Both the position numbers and the translations under genes were made by a program. From positions 1 to 64,000 of the forward strand of contig CAJNDS010000575.1 in NCBI GenBank assembly GCA_905221605.1: a DNA stretch of 64,000 bases, in the 5' to 3' direction. The notes below the pieces were generated by a model. That model did not search any database and was not told where the DNA came from. It saw only the letters and a list, made by a program, of their open reading frames with translations. Each line of letters opens with the position of its first letter. Within the stretch, counting starts at the first letter, position 1. This document shows positions 20,505-30,105 of the stretch, in pieces. Source of the stretch: Symbiodinium natans. Its lineage: Eukaryota > Sar > Dinophyceae > Suessiales > Symbiodiniaceae.

Positions 20505-21040
20505 CGTTGAAACTCGTGGCACAGCTACGGGGCCTAAGGGACCTCAGGTCAAGACTACACTCAACCCTCACAGCACGAAGTGCGGACTCTTTTCACTGCG
20601 CTGTTCACAGCTTCTCGAGCTCCGCTCGTCTTGAGCCAATGCGAGCACGGCTCTCCAGCTTCAAACACTGTCTGCCAGACATGGGAAAACAAAGGTACTT
20701 CAGGTGAAAACACTCAGCCATGGAACTTCTACTCCTAAACACTGTGGGTAGGTTCCTAGCACCTCTTAGGTGCTCTGCTGAGCTCTGTGCAGACCTAAAC
20801 TGGCTTGAGTCACTTCTGGTCACCAAATACCAGGTCACAAACAGGAAACGAGTTCCGACAAACGAGTTTCGAGAAAACGAACAGAAAACGGTTCTTCCCA
20901 CTCAAAACAAGGTCTCACCAAGCCAAAAGAAATCTGCACTGCCTGACATGTCCTCGTGCCTATGCTTCACACTCATAGCAGACAACTCAAGTGCACATCA
21001 CGTGTCAACTGGGAAACTAGGAGGGTCACATATATCAACT
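20505..21040 (-). repeat. Copia-1 LTR (3' LTR)
   Basis: 536 bp. In element orientation it starts AGTTGATATATG just after the polypurine tract and ends GAGTTTCAACG. It contains CATTGGCTCAAG (reverse strand of 20630-20641), which matches the last 10 bases of the spliced leader. Confidence 0.95.
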
Positions 21041-21053
21041 CCCCCTCATGACC
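21041..21053 (-). promoter_or_regulatory. Copia-1 polypurine tract
   Basis: GGTCATGAGGGGG on the element strand abuts the 3' LTR. Plus-strand DNA synthesis is primed at such tracts. The same CATGAGGGGG occurs at the 3' end of Copia-2. Confidence 0.85.
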
Positions 21054-21320
21054 AAGAGTTTCACTGTTGGTCACGTCAACTAAGCTCCACGCAAAGCCAA
21101 CTAAGCTTCTCGCCGGGGCGCGCATTCCGGCGCATTCCTCAGTCCTAGACCGCTGCACTGCTTCAGACCGCTGGAGGTCGACTAACTCTCGCAAAGTAAC
21201 CTGGCTGGGCGGGTGGGCGGGCAAGCCAGGGGCGGGCGGGCGGGCGCGAATTACCGCAGTCGCAAGCTTTCCAGGGCGACGTCCGCGAAAGCTGGCGGAT
21301 AGTGCTGCGTTGCTTTGAGA
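21054..21320 (-). other. Copia-1 3' untranslated segment
   Basis: Between the RT ORF stop and the PPT. Includes a GGGCGGGC-rich patch at about 21205-21245. No ORF. Confidence 0.7.
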
Positions 21321-24107
21321 TCAAAGTCTCGTGAATTTGCAGGTACATGCAAACGTTTCTGACATGGTTCGCACAAACTGTTCATCGTTCGACATCAGTT
21401 TCCAAATCTTTCGGATAGGTAATCCATCTCTGCCTACCAAGCCTGAAACACAGCCGTGCACTTCGCCAGTGTAATGGGTTCGTTGCTTTGCAAACGAACG
21501 GGTGCTTGCCCATCCCCAGTAGGCACACCGCTGCGGCCATTCTATGACCCATACCCCCACTTGCGGGTGGTTCACCATCACTAAGAAGCTCCGCCAGAGT
21601 TTGCGATGCACCGTGAACAAAGCTTGTAGATGGTCCTGATAGCCCGGCCGATCTTCGTGTCGCCGTTGGTACGGGCTACCTCCGGTACAAGGAGTGCTGC
21701 TCCAGAAAACAACCTTCATCCCCCATTCTCTTGCAACATTCATTGCAGACATGACCCGCTCCACGGTGTCATTCGAGGTCCCGTCAACCCCTTGAGTAAT
21801 CGGCAAGACGAATACTTGGTGCACACTTCCTTGCAGGTACAGATTCGAACGTGAACTCGTGCAAAACTCGATCAGCAAAGTTGAATATTCAGTCTCGAGT
21901 TCGCATAGCCGACAGAAAGCTTCATATTCGAGGTTGTCCGGCCCGAGTATCGAATCTAGCACTCCAGACAGCAACAAGCAAGACCTGACTGCCGGGACCT
22001 CTCGGAAATCGATGCTGGTTACATCTTCTAGTCCGAGGGTTGCTGTATGCTTTGCTGTTTGGAGGCGATTTAAATTCTTTGTGAGAAGATCGCTCACATT
22101 CTCGGTTCCGGCTACTCCCTCTACTGCCAACTCGCCGCTATGGACACGGTCTTGGATAAAGCACAACCTCAAGTCTATATGCCGCATGCGCCTGAGTAGC
22201 CCCTCCATGCTGGCGATTTGCCTAGCTGAAGCACTGTCGGTATACACGCGGTGGGGTTTCTGGAGGGTGCCCCAGATATGCGCCGTCAATTGCGCAAGTC
22301 CTGCCACCTCTTTTGCTGCCTCGGCGATGGCAAACAACTCTGCCTCTGCTGAGCTGAGTGCCACGACGCTCTGCAGGCGGCTGTATCCCTTTATGCAGTA
22401 CCACAGACCGTCCACTGCGATGTAGATCACTCCGCCACTGGTGCTCTTCCGGGCTACGCTCATCTCGCTGCCCCAATTGCTGTCGCAATAGGCTACCAGG
22501 CTGGCATTCTCCCCCTCATTGGTCTTGCCATCTCCGAGCGGGAAGATTTGATCTAACAGCGGAAACGCTGCTAACCATCGCAGGAACTTGCGAAGTGCAT
22601 CTTCATGCACTTGCCGTGGCATGCTTTGTCCGCGTGACAACATGGAGTGAAAATACGTTATATCTGAGCGAGTTTGACAGAGCCATCCTATCTTCCCTAG
22701 GCAACTTCGGAATCGTGAGGCGGCCTCACTCGACAGCTCCTTCGAAGGCTCTTCAACACTCTCCTCATCGTACATACTCCTGATGTCGGGTGTCGTCAAG
22801 GATGCTTTCGCGGTGGATATGTCCCATCCGAAAGATGTAAAGACCGACTTCACATACTCAGGCTTCACCCCAAGCATGATTTGTCGTCCATCCCAACGGA
22901 TTAAACGGCCGAGGAATTCCATCTGCCCATCTTCGATCAGCCTGCCTGTCACTTTGACTTTCAAGACTGAACTCAGGGCTTCGTGGACGTACTCGAACCC
23001 TTTTTCGGTAGAGGACACAATGAGCAAATCATCCACGTACGCTAACATGATGATATACTCCCATCCGGATTCAAGGTTGACCCATCCGCTGAAAAGCGTC
23101 GGTTCAAGCGGACTCGCTTGTAAGCCTAGTGCAGATACGATCCTGTTCAGGTGTCGCTGCCAGCTAAGGCTGGCGGAACGCAAACCGTAGAGCGCTTTCT
23201 CTAGTATCAAGTACGCGGTTTCGCCGCTCTCGAGCGCGAATGTGCTTGGCAACTCGATAATGGTGGGTTCCACTACCTGCGCAAAGAGAAACGCGGTGGA
23301 TATGTCGAGGCCGTAAGCCCGCATCTTTCCCTTCGCCGCCCGTGCAAGGACGATCTTGAGGGCTTCCACCGACGCAGTATTAGAACTCAACCCCAAATCG
23401 AGTGCGGATGGTCGGCCATGAGCAAAATCCTTAGCGACTATCCTTGCTCGGACTAGTCCTGGGGCCTTCTGAGTGAGGACCCATCGGGACTTGACCGTCC
23501 GACAGTTTGGGTTGGCTTTGCGGTACTCATCTATCTCGCTCTTTGATCTTGCATAACCAACTTTCAGACTATCGAGCGCATTTACCTCTTTCTTGATTCC
23601 TTGCCATGTCTCTTCAGGGTCCAGCTGAAAACCTTCCAGGTCATCGTAGCTGGCTCTAGGTCGATTCACCCAGAGAGTCCTGTCTTGGATTCTCATGTAC
23701 GTCCCTGCGGACTCATCTTCCTTTTTCTCTTTAACTGAAGAACATACACAAGGGTGGTCTTGGAAGTCCTGGAGATTCAACAACTCAACTGCTTCACGCT
23801 CGACCGACTGTTGTTGTTTGTGGTGCTGTTGTTGTGTTGTTGTGTTCAAGCAAACATATGGGAACTTCTCCACGCTCGACCGACCAACCAGTAGGTGACA
23901 TGCTGCTTCGACGTCGTAGTGGTCACAACAAGAGAGTGGTTGTGGTGTGTAGTGGGCGTTCTCGAGCAATTCCTCCCAGGTATCGGACTGGGACCCCCTC
24001 ATGGAATGTCTGGGGATGCTCTGGAGCGTCTCCCATCTCTGGAGCTTCTCCCATATCGTCATCCTCAGCCTCGGACGGCTGGTACTCGGACACATTCCAG
24101 TCAGCAT
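21321..24107 (-). CDS. Copia-1 RT-RNase H with extra C-terminal domain
   Basis: Second Pol frame. RT_2-type RT: SRWVLTQKAPGLVRARIVAK, AYGLDISTAFLFAQV (motif A), ALYGLRSASLSWQRHL, MLAYVDDLLIVSS (YVDD at 23028-23039). RNase H: AYCDSNWGSE, ALSSAEAELFAIAEA, YTDSASARQIA, RRMRHIDLRLCFIQD, LTKNLNR. After RNase H about 190 residues remain that ordinary Copia Pol lacks: LLIEFCTSS (about residue 743), SSTPCTGGSP (Cys about 806), VWVIEWPQRCAYW (about 854). It overlaps the gag-IN frame by 185 nt in another frame, so a frameshift or an unseen splice joins them near 23950-24100. The true N-terminus is unlikely to be the first Met. Confidence 0.9.
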   Translation of the reverse strand: MLTGMCPSTSRPRLRMTIWEKLQRWETLQSIPRHSMRGSQSDTWEELLENAHYTPQPLSCCDHYDVEAACHLLVGRSSVEKFPYVCLNTTTQQQHHKQQQSVEREAVELLNLQDFQDHPCVCSSVKEKKEDESAGTYMRIQDRTLWVNRPRASYDDLEGFQLDPEETWQGIKKEVNALDSLKVGYARSKSEIDEYRKANPNCRTVKSRWVLTQKAPGLVRARIVAKDFAHGRPSALDLGLSSNTASVEALKIVLARAAKGKMRAYGLDISTAFLFAQVVEPTIIELPSTFALESGETAYLILEKALYGLRSASLSWQRHLNRIVSALGLQASPLEPTLFSGWVNLESGWEYIIMLAYVDDLLIVSSTEKGFEYVHEALSSVLKVKVTGRLIEDGQMEFLGRLIRWDGRQIMLGVKPEYVKSVFTSFGWDISTAKASLTTPDIRSMYDEESVEEPSKELSSEAASRFRSCLGKIGWLCQTRSDITYFHSMLSRGQSMPRQVHEDALRKFLRWLAAFPLLDQIFPLGDGKTNEGENASLVAYCDSNWGSEMSVARKSTSGGVIYIAVDGLWYCIKGYSRLQSVVALSSAEAELFAIAEAAKEVAGLAQLTAHIWGTLQKPHRVYTDSASARQIASMEGLLRRMRHIDLRLCFIQDRVHSGELAVEGVAGTENVSDLLTKNLNRLQTAKHTATLGLEDVTSIDFREVPAVRSCLLLSGVLDSILGPDNLEYEAFCRLCELETEYSTLLIEFCTSSRSNLYLQGSVHQVFVLPITQGVDGTSNDTVERVMSAMNVAREWGMKVVFWSSTPCTGGSPYQRRHEDRPGYQDHLQALFTVHRKLWRSFLVMVNHPQVGVWVIEWPQRCAYWGWASTRSFAKQRTHYTGEVHGCVSGLVGRDGLPIRKIWKLMSNDEQFVRTMSETFACTCKFTRL

Positions 24108-27100
24108 CCGGCATTGACATCTCCGGGATCTCTAGGTCTCCGACTCCTGCTTGCTCAGGATCAAACGCTCGGACCTCCTCTCCTCCAAAGCGTGTTCGCT
24201 TGTTCGGCTTCATTTGCTCGTCATCATCGTATGGGTCTTCTCCAATTAGCTCCTCAGGTCTTCGGTCGACCTTCGGTCCTTCATCTAATGCCTCCAGAGC
24301 ATCATCGATGGAATCACGCAACCATTTTTGGTATCTCTTCACACACTTTTGGGAATGCCTGCTCGAGCTGACGCCTTCCTGGCATCCGGGGCACTTGGGT
24401 GTAACACCATGTTGTCTCACCCAGTCTATGGGAGGACCTCCACCTGGAACATATGGGAGAAACAGCTCTTTGGTCTTCGGTGCTTCAGGCGGGGGCACGA
24501 AGCCATCTAGGGCCTTTGCACCGGGCAGAAGATTTGCGTCGAAACGCAACGGGTAGAGCAATTTGAGTCCGGGCGCGATCACCCGTTTCGTCTCCCCACT
24601 ATCCAAGCGGATTTCCATGGCATGACCTGTGCTCCCAAGCACTGGTCCCAAGTAGATCCCTCGAGCATACTTGGCATCCGCGTCAGGTCTTCTAGCCCGC
24701 GTTATCTTAGCGTATGCTACCGCACCGAACGGATACGTGACTTGCGGTCGCACGCGATCTCCGCGGATCTTCTGCATGGGTGTCATGGTCGACCCTACAG
24801 AAACTGAAAACCTGTTGTGCGTGTGTGCTGCGTATTGAAACAAAAGGTCGAAAACATCCGCACACTCAGCATCCAAAACAACGCCATGTTCCCGCAACTC
24901 AAGCTCATGTGTCGCTACGATTCCTTTTAGGGTCCTAATGGCTCGTTCTGCTGCTGGTGCATGCCTTTCGGGTGCAAAGCTGTCCTCAGTACCCTCACAA
25001 AGATCAGCGAGTCTCGCTGCGATGTTCTTCGTGAGTCCCTCTGCATCAGACATGAAATGCGGTTGTTTCACACCAAAGTGCCTGACCCAGGGATGCAAAT
25101 GTTCTGCTGTTGCTGCTGCGCTCTCTCCCTCAGGTCTAAAGCAAACTGCAATTGCAAAGCTCATGGTATGAACCAGTACGATGAATGCAAGCTTGCGAAA
25201 GAAGCACTGGTCAAGCTGAAACTCTCTCGGGTTCAGGTCGCTACGCTTTCGTGCTGGAGTGGTCCCTCTAGTCCGCTGGCAAAACTCACAGTCAGACATG
25301 TATGGTACGTGTCCCTGCATGTGGTGCTGAAGCTCTGCCTGTTTACTACGCACATTGTCCCCAATAATTCCTTCTTCAGTGACTAACTCAAACTGCTGTT
25401 GTGGCTGTCGCGTATCGGGCTCTTTTCTCTCGTCTTGGGACAAAGCTGCAAGGATTGGGTTGGGCTTCTCCGTACTCCCTTTCAGGGAGACGGGGAGCGA
25501 GAACGATCGCGCTCTTGGCGATCTCGGCGGCGCCTGATAAGTTCCATGAATGCAGGCGACGGCGCGCCACTCCACGGAATTGGGGTTTCGGGCGTGCGTT
25601 CGGGCCGCGGAACTGGAGGTGGCGGAGGTATCGGGAGCGCCAGCCTTGGCGCGACCGACCTCGCAGCCTGTATGTCCTGCGACCTTGCTCGGCGCCGGTC
25701 CTCGTATTGTTGGCCCGTGAGGACCCCCGCCTCGAGCTGAGCGCGAAGGCTCATTGGGTTGAATGGCCTTCCTGCCGGTGCCAATGTCCCCGCTGCTCCT
25801 GTTTCCATCGTTTCTGCCATCCTCATCACCGTGCTGGAGAGGTCGCTGGCGGCTTTCGGGGGTGTCAAGCTGACCGGCAGTTGGGCATGGTCCTTCACCT
25901 GCATCCGCAGGAAGCTCTCCCTCAAAGGTCCGAGGGCTTGCAGCCCTTCTGAGGTGTGGCCTGGTGTGCTCAGATGCAGCTGCAGATACGGACCATGATA
26001 GCCCAGGTTGGAAAGTGATTCCCGCCAGGGAGGTGTCACTCGGAGAGTGCTCTTCGCATGCCTGGGCTCGGGGCCCCGGCGGTGCTCCGTGTACACTGCT
26101 GTCGGGCTGACCGGTTCCCCCGGCGGCTGCGTCATGGAGATAGGGGGATGCTCCGGATGTGCTGGGGTCGTTGGAGCTGGAACCCCTGTGGTTGGCCTCC
26201 ATTCTCCCCAATCCTCGTCGGACTCGTCTATCTCCACCACCATTGTCGATGGTCCTGGCCCTGGGCTCGCCGGTGCTGCCGCGGTTGTTTCCTTCGGGTT
26301 CGGCTGAGGAAACTCGCTCGGTCCCAGCGTAACCACTGAGCGAGCCTTGCCCTCTGTCACTCCAAGTTCCAGCTGCTCTGGTTCGGCAAGAGCTTGCTCC
26401 CATGTGCCCCAATCCACCGGGTTCTGTGTCACGTGGAGGCCCTCCTTGGAGATGGTCTGCGAGAAGCCCTGCATGTTGGCTTCGTGTGGCTCGCTCATCA
26501 AGTGGGCTTCGGTGACATATTTCTGGCACAGGAGACAAAACAGCGTCACCGGCGTATCCGGTGAGTCGCTGGCTCCCGAAGCTTGTGCTGCCGTCCAAGC
26601 TCCTCCGAACCGACGAGCAACCCACGTCATCCAGCCTGCCGACGCCCAGCGCCGTTTTCCCCTCCGTGCTGGCGCTGACGATGCCGGCGGGGGGCCGGAG
26701 GGCTCCCGAGGATCGACCCCCATGGTCGATTGATCCACATGGTCCGGCAGCAAGTTCCGCACCGGTCTCACGGCCATGGTTTTCTCCTTGGATTTGATCT
26801 TCGGCGTCGGCTTCATCTGCACCATAGCGGGTCCCTTGGCTGGAGCCTCTGACATCGAAGGATCCGTTTGGAATTCCCTCACCCCAGTGTGGGACGACGG
26901 TGCCTCCGCCGCTTCCGTCTCTTCCATGACGTACTCCATCGAAGGAGATGAGGTTGAAGGGTCCACCCTTGCCGAATCCAAATCCAGATCCATCTCGTCC
27001 CCTCCAGTGGACTCCGCCTCGGCATACGTTGCCTGGAGCTCCTCTCGGAGATCCTGTGGAAGCTCTATGCCGTGCTGCGCGGCGTTGGCCTCCAACAGTA

Positions 27101-30096
27101 TCAGTCTCCTGCGTCTCGCCCCCTGGCGCATGCCTTCCAACTCTTGGATGCTTCGTTGCATCGTGGCACTCGGATCCATAGCGGCGGTCTCCTATCTGTC
27201 CTACTCTAGGAAAACTTCGCCTCTTTGAGCAATCCAAGCTGCCAATCTCAACCTCATCAGGGAAATCCTTCAAGCAAGCACGACAGACAACTGTTGCCCT
27301 ACCATGCTCATGCACAAGACGCTCAACTGCTGGTGTGGTGCTGTTGTCCTGTTGCTTGTGTGAGATAACGCTGCTGTCATTTTCAAATACAAGCCGCTCG
27401 ACTGATGGTGTGGTGCTGTTGTCCTGTTGCTTGTGTGAGATAACGCTGCTGTCATTTTCAAATACAAGCCGCTCGACTGATGGTGTGGTGCTGTTGTCCT
27501 GTTGCTTGTGTGAGATAACGCTGTTGTCTTCACTAAAAATCAAGCGTTCATCCCTATCAAGCTCACGAACAACTGGCGTATCCACATGACTGAAAAACTG
27601 AAGTTGATCCCTCGCAGAGCCGGAAACGTCATCGACTGTCCTTAGTCTGTCCTTAGCTTCGCCTTGGTCCAGGTCAACATGTTCGTGGCTCGTCTGAAAC
27701 TCGCAATCAACTACCTCATCAAGACATGAAACATCCAGCAATTCGGGGTTTTCGGGCTCAACACACACTCTCGCAGAGCTGCGATGACCTCGATTCGAAG
27801 TCGAACGATGAAAATCACGACTCGAAGACGACTTGCGAGACCGACTTCGACGAAACTGTTCCGTTTTGGCGATCAAATCTTGCGGTTTCAGCGCTAAAGG
27901 ATGGTCATTCCGAACTGACGCAAGCCAACTAACTGAAGCAAACATGGTTGGTCTCAGCGTTACGCCGTGCTTTCGGACGGTAATTACGCCCTGCTGGTCG
28001 CACATCGCTGGCTCCCAACCTCCATTCTGACAAAGCAAGTTGATGTTCAGCAAATTGTGCTTGATCTGATCGGAAATGACGGCTTCAAACCTAGCCCTAC
28101 ACATGTACACAGCGTCACCCTCATGCTCAGAACTGCTCTTCAGTGATGCTGATGTGGTGGTTTCAAAGCAAACTTCCACCAAAACATGTGTCGATCCGCC
28201 AATCTCAACGGAATCTCCTGTCGCAGTCTCCGCATACGACTTCGGGCGTCCTTCAAGCCATGCAAGGACCTTCACATGATCACTCTCAAGCGTCTCTCTC
28301 GTGATGATGTGGAACGAACTACCAGAGTCAATCAGCCAATAAACTCGGTCATCTGAAGGAAAAGTAACTACCTGATTCGTAAGCATCATCCCAAAGTGGT
28401 ATCCCTCCAGAAAAGTCTTGATTGATGACTGTGCTTTTCCACTACCCTTGGTTGTGGGCTGCGCTGCTGCTTTCGCCGAAGTAGACGATGAAGATGATGG
28501 TGCCTCTGGCTGCGTCGTAACGGCCTGGTTCGTTGCCGCTGCGGCTTTGTCCTTCGGAGGTGCCCAGCAGTCGCGTGCCCAGTGTCCAGTCTTCCCGCAG
28601 TTCCGGCAGACATCCGTCTTCTTCGCCTCTCTGCTCTTGCTTCGAGCTTTGTCCCCTTTTCCGCTTCGCTCACCTTTCTTGTCCTTTCCTTTCGCTTTGC
28701 CGCCCTTCAGTCCCTTTTCTCCTTTCTCGCCTTTGTTGCCCTTGTTGCCCTTGGAGCCTTTGTTGCCCTTGTCTCTGTCGCCCTTCTCGCCCTTACCGCC
28801 CTTGAAAGCATTCGCATACCCGGATGCTCCTTCTCTCTGGAAGTCCATCACACGAAGCTGCTCGTCGTAGAACTGTAAACCAGTCATCAGCTCACTCATG
28901 CTTCTTGTTGAGTGATGGAGGAGCAGATACCTCTTGGCGTCAGAATCTAAGTGCTTCATCAGGCACAAGACTCCCTCTTGTTCTCCGATGAGCAACTCTG
29001 GGAAGCGATGCTTCACCTGCGCCTCGAACTTGAGGAGTTCGGTGGTGTACCACCTAGCGACATCAAGTGGTCGTTTGAGGTGTCTCGGCGGCACCAGGCC
29101 TAATGCCTGCTCGCGAAGGGCTTGTCCTTCTACTCTGGAGCGAACGGACAATTCATTGTTCAAAGAACGCCAGAGTTCATATCCGGCACTTGCTCCCATC
29201 TGCTTTACCTCGATGAGATGCACCAAATCCTGCCCACGCTGGAACTTGCTCATGGACTGACGAAGCAAAAACCAAAGTTTGGTCGACCGAGCTGCTTTCC
29301 CGGCTTCAAGCTTCACTTGCAAGACTTCCACACTGCTACTCATCGCCTCCTGCAACTCCGTAGCGTACCGATCGTCAAGCAAACAAAGCCAGCTTGTAAG
29401 TTCGTCTCTGTAAGCTGTCCAAACTCGGATTTCAGCATGTCTACTCGTCATGGACGCATAGTTCAGCTGAGGCAATTGTGGGATGTAGCCCTCTGCTCTC
29501 TTGTTTCGTACACCAGAGTCTACTTCCATATCCACAGCGGTCGACGCATTCGCAGATGATGCTGAGGGGTTTCCTCCAGGGGTAGGACTCGTCGACGATG
29601 AAGTTGTAGCTGTTGCATTTTGTGCATTTGCAGCATTCGCACTTGCAAGCTGCAATGCCTGCGTCAGCATGGCACTCATCTGTTGAAGTTGAGCTGCCTG
29701 CTGTCGGATCTGCTCGTCCTGTGCTTGCAGCATTGCTCTTGTGAACTCCATCTGTTGAGCTACTCCAGGTGCAAGGGGCAACTGCATATTCGGAACTTGA
29801 AGGGGTTCTTGTGGTGCTGTCTGAGGGGGTGTTCCCATCTGGTAGAACTGAGGTCCAAACAAAGGCACAGCCCCAACTGGTGGCTGATGGCCTGCTCCAG
29901 TCGTAGCTGTCCACTGCCTTGGGTCTACTCCGCGTGGAACTGAAGCTGGTCGCGCTGGCAAAGACCTTCCACGTTCTCTTCTCCCACGGGCACTTGGTGA
30001 CCTTGCACCAGAAAGCCCTGTGGAACTCAGGCTGCTTGCACTGCGGCCTCTCGGAGAACGGTCTCGTCCAGGCACACGTTCTTCACCAGTGTCCAT
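23923..30096 (-). CDS. Copia-1 Gag-protease and integrase frame
   Basis: ATG at 30094-30096, 25 bp after the LTR. Gag: Arg/Ser-rich start, Gln-rich coiled coil, a helical UBN2-like region, a Gly/Lys-rich tail, then a CCHC knuckle CRNCGKTGHWARDC (about 28568-28609). Protease: YWLIDSGSSFHI (DSG, near 28326). A three-copy 25-residue repeat follows. Integrase: HHMQGHVPYMSDCEFCQ zinc motif, QLDQCFF, HFMSDAEG and APAAERAIRTLKG for the D,D,E triad, with family-like spacing. The stretch read in this frame between about 27180 and 25480 is Arg/Gly-rich and does not look like protein; there another frame holds the natural-looking ORF, so the annotated 2057-codon frame is probably not one functional chain as read. 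Confidence 0.85.
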   Translation of the reverse strand: MDTGEERVPGRDRSPRGRSASSLSSTGLSGARSPSARGRRERGRSLPARPASVPRGVDPRQWTATTGAGHQPPVGAVPLFGPQFYQMGTPPQTAPQEPLQVPNMQLPLAPGVAQQMEFTRAMLQAQDEQIRQQAAQLQQMSAMLTQALQLASANAANAQNATATTSSSTSPTPGGNPSASSANASTAVDMEVDSGVRNKRAEGYIPQLPQLNYASMTSRHAEIRVWTAYRDELTSWLCLLDDRYATELQEAMSSSVEVLQVKLEAGKAARSTKLWFLLRQSMSKFQRGQDLVHLIEVKQMGASAGYELWRSLNNELSVRSRVEGQALREQALGLVPPRHLKRPLDVARWYTTELLKFEAQVKHRFPELLIGEQEGVLCLMKHLDSDAKRYLLLHHSTRSMSELMTGLQFYDEQLRVMDFQREGASGYANAFKGGKGEKGDRDKGNKGSKGNKGNKGEKGEKGLKGGKAKGKDKKGERSGKGDKARSKSREAKKTDVCRNCGKTGHWARDCWAPPKDKAAAATNQAVTTQPEAPSSSSSTSAKAAAQPTTKGSGKAQSSIKTFLEGYHFGMMLTNQVVTFPSDDRVYWLIDSGSSFHIITRETLESDHVKVLAWLEGRPKSYAETATGDSVEIGGSTHVLVEVCFETTTSASLKSSSEHEGDAVYMCRARFEAVISDQIKHNLLNINLLCQNGGWEPAMCDQQGVITVRKHGVTLRPTMFASVSWLASVRNDHPLALKPQDLIAKTEQFRRSRSRKSSSSRDFHRSTSNRGHRSSARVCVEPENPELLDVSCLDEVVDCEFQTSHEHVDLDQGEAKDRLRTVDDVSGSARDQLQFFSHVDTPVVRELDRDERLIFSEDNSVISHKQQDNSTTPSVERLVFENDSSVISHKQQDNSTTPSVERLVFENDSSVISHKQQDNSTTPAVERLVHEHGRATVVCRACLKDFPDEVEIGSLDCSKRRSFPRVGQIGDRRYGSECHDATKHPRVGRHAPGGETQETDTVGGQRRAARHRASTGSPRGAPGNVCRGGVHWRGRDGSGFGFGKGGPFNLISFDGVRHGRDGSGGGTVVPHWGEGIPNGSFDVRGSSQGTRYGADEADAEDQIQGENHGRETGAELAAGPCGSIDHGGRSSGALRPPAGIVSASTEGKTALGVGRLDDVGCSSVRRSLDGSTSFGSQRLTGYAGDAVLSPVPEICHRSPLDERATRSQHAGLLADHLQGGPPRDTEPGGLGHMGASSCRTRAAGTWSDRGQGSLSGYAGTERVSSAEPEGNNRGSTGEPRARTIDNGGGDRRVRRGLGRMEANHRGSSSNDPSTSGASPYLHDAAAGGTGQPDSSVHGAPPGPRAQACEEHSPSDTSLAGITFQPGLSWSVSAAASEHTRPHLRRAASPRTFEGELPADAGEGPCPTAGQLDTPESRQRPLQHGDEDGRNDGNRSSGDIGTGRKAIQPNEPSRSARGGGPHGPTIRGPAPSKVAGHTGCEVGRAKAGAPDTSATSSSAARTHARNPNSVEWRAVACIHGTYQAPPRSPRARSFSLPVSLKGSTEKPNPILAALSQDERKEPDTRQPQQQFELVTEEGIIGDNVRSKQAELQHHMQGHVPYMSDCEFCQRTRGTTPARKRSDLNPREFQLDQCFFRKLAFIVLVHTMSFAIAVCFRPEGESAAATAEHLHPWVRHFGVKQPHFMSDAEGLTKNIAARLADLCEGTEDSFAPERHAPAAERAIRTLKGIVATHELELREHGVVLDAECADVFDLLFQYAAHTHNRFSVSVGSTMTPMQKIRGDRVRPQVTYPFGAVAYAKITRARRPDADAKYARGIYLGPVLGSTGHAMEIRLDSGETKRVIAPGLKLLYPLRFDANLLPGAKALDGFVPPPEAPKTKELFLPYVPGGGPPIDWVRQHGVTPKCPGCQEGVSSSRHSQKCVKRYQKWLRDSIDDALEALDEGPKVDRRPEELIGEDPYDDDEQMKPNKRTRFGGEEVRAFDPEQAGVGDLEIPEMSMPDADWNVSEYQPSEAEDDDMGEAPEMGDAPEHPQTFHEGVPVRYLGGIARERPLHTTTTLLL
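25482..27179 (-). CDS. nested 565-codon ORF inside Copia-1 (unknown, one zinc-finger-like motif)
   Basis: Its own ATG (27177-27179) has a purine/GCC-rich context and its own TGA at 25482-25484. It occupies the gap between protease and integrase in a different frame from gag-IN. It begins MDPSATMQRSIQELEGMRQG. It has a C2H2/U1-like motif, FCLLCQKYVTEAHLMSEPHE, proline-rich linkers, a helical stretch (FNPMSLRAQLEAGVLTGQQY) and an Arg/Ser tail (RDRQERDRSRSPSP) typical of RNA-associated proteins. Function unknown. A broken second copy of its middle part lies outside the element at 31765-32135, so it is a repeated family. It may be captured host or parasite sequence. Confidence 0.7.
   Translation of the reverse strand: MDPSATMQRSIQELEGMRQGARRRRLILLEANAAQHGIELPQDLREELQATYAEAESTGGDEMDLDLDSARVDPSTSSPSMEYVMEETEAAEAPSSHTGVREFQTDPSMSEAPAKGPAMVQMKPTPKIKSKEKTMAVRPVRNLLPDHVDQSTMGVDPREPSGPPPASSAPARRGKRRWASAGWMTWVARRFGGAWTAAQASGASDSPDTPVTLFCLLCQKYVTEAHLMSEPHEANMQGFSQTISKEGLHVTQNPVDWGTWEQALAEPEQLELGVTEGKARSVVTLGPSEFPQPNPKETTAAAPASPGPGPSTMVVEIDESDEDWGEWRPTTGVPAPTTPAHPEHPPISMTQPPGEPVSPTAVYTEHRRGPEPRHAKSTLRVTPPWRESLSNLGYHGPYLQLHLSTPGHTSEGLQALGPLRESFLRMQVKDHAQLPVSLTPPKAASDLSSTVMRMAETMETGAAGTLAPAGRPFNPMSLRAQLEAGVLTGQQYEDRRRARSQDIQAARSVAPRLALPIPPPPPVPRPERTPETPIPWSGAPSPAFMELIRRRRDRQERDRSRSPSP
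27317..27545 (-). repeat. 75-bp in-frame tandem repeat in Copia-1
   Basis: Three near-identical 75-bp units encode SVERLVFENDSSVISHKQQD plus NSTTP, between protease and the nested ORF. The unit length keeps the frame. Confidence 0.9.
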
Positions 30097-30105
30097 GCTG
30101 GAGCA

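Noticed and set aside
22222-23190. Plus-strand frames opposite Copia-1 RT and RNase H
   Set aside because: They are shadows of the strongly supported minus-strand coding frame.
25482-27180. The 2057-codon Copia-1 frame as one continuous functional protein
   Set aside because: Its middle 570 codons are Arg/Gly-rich and unlike protein, while another frame there holds a natural-looking ORF.
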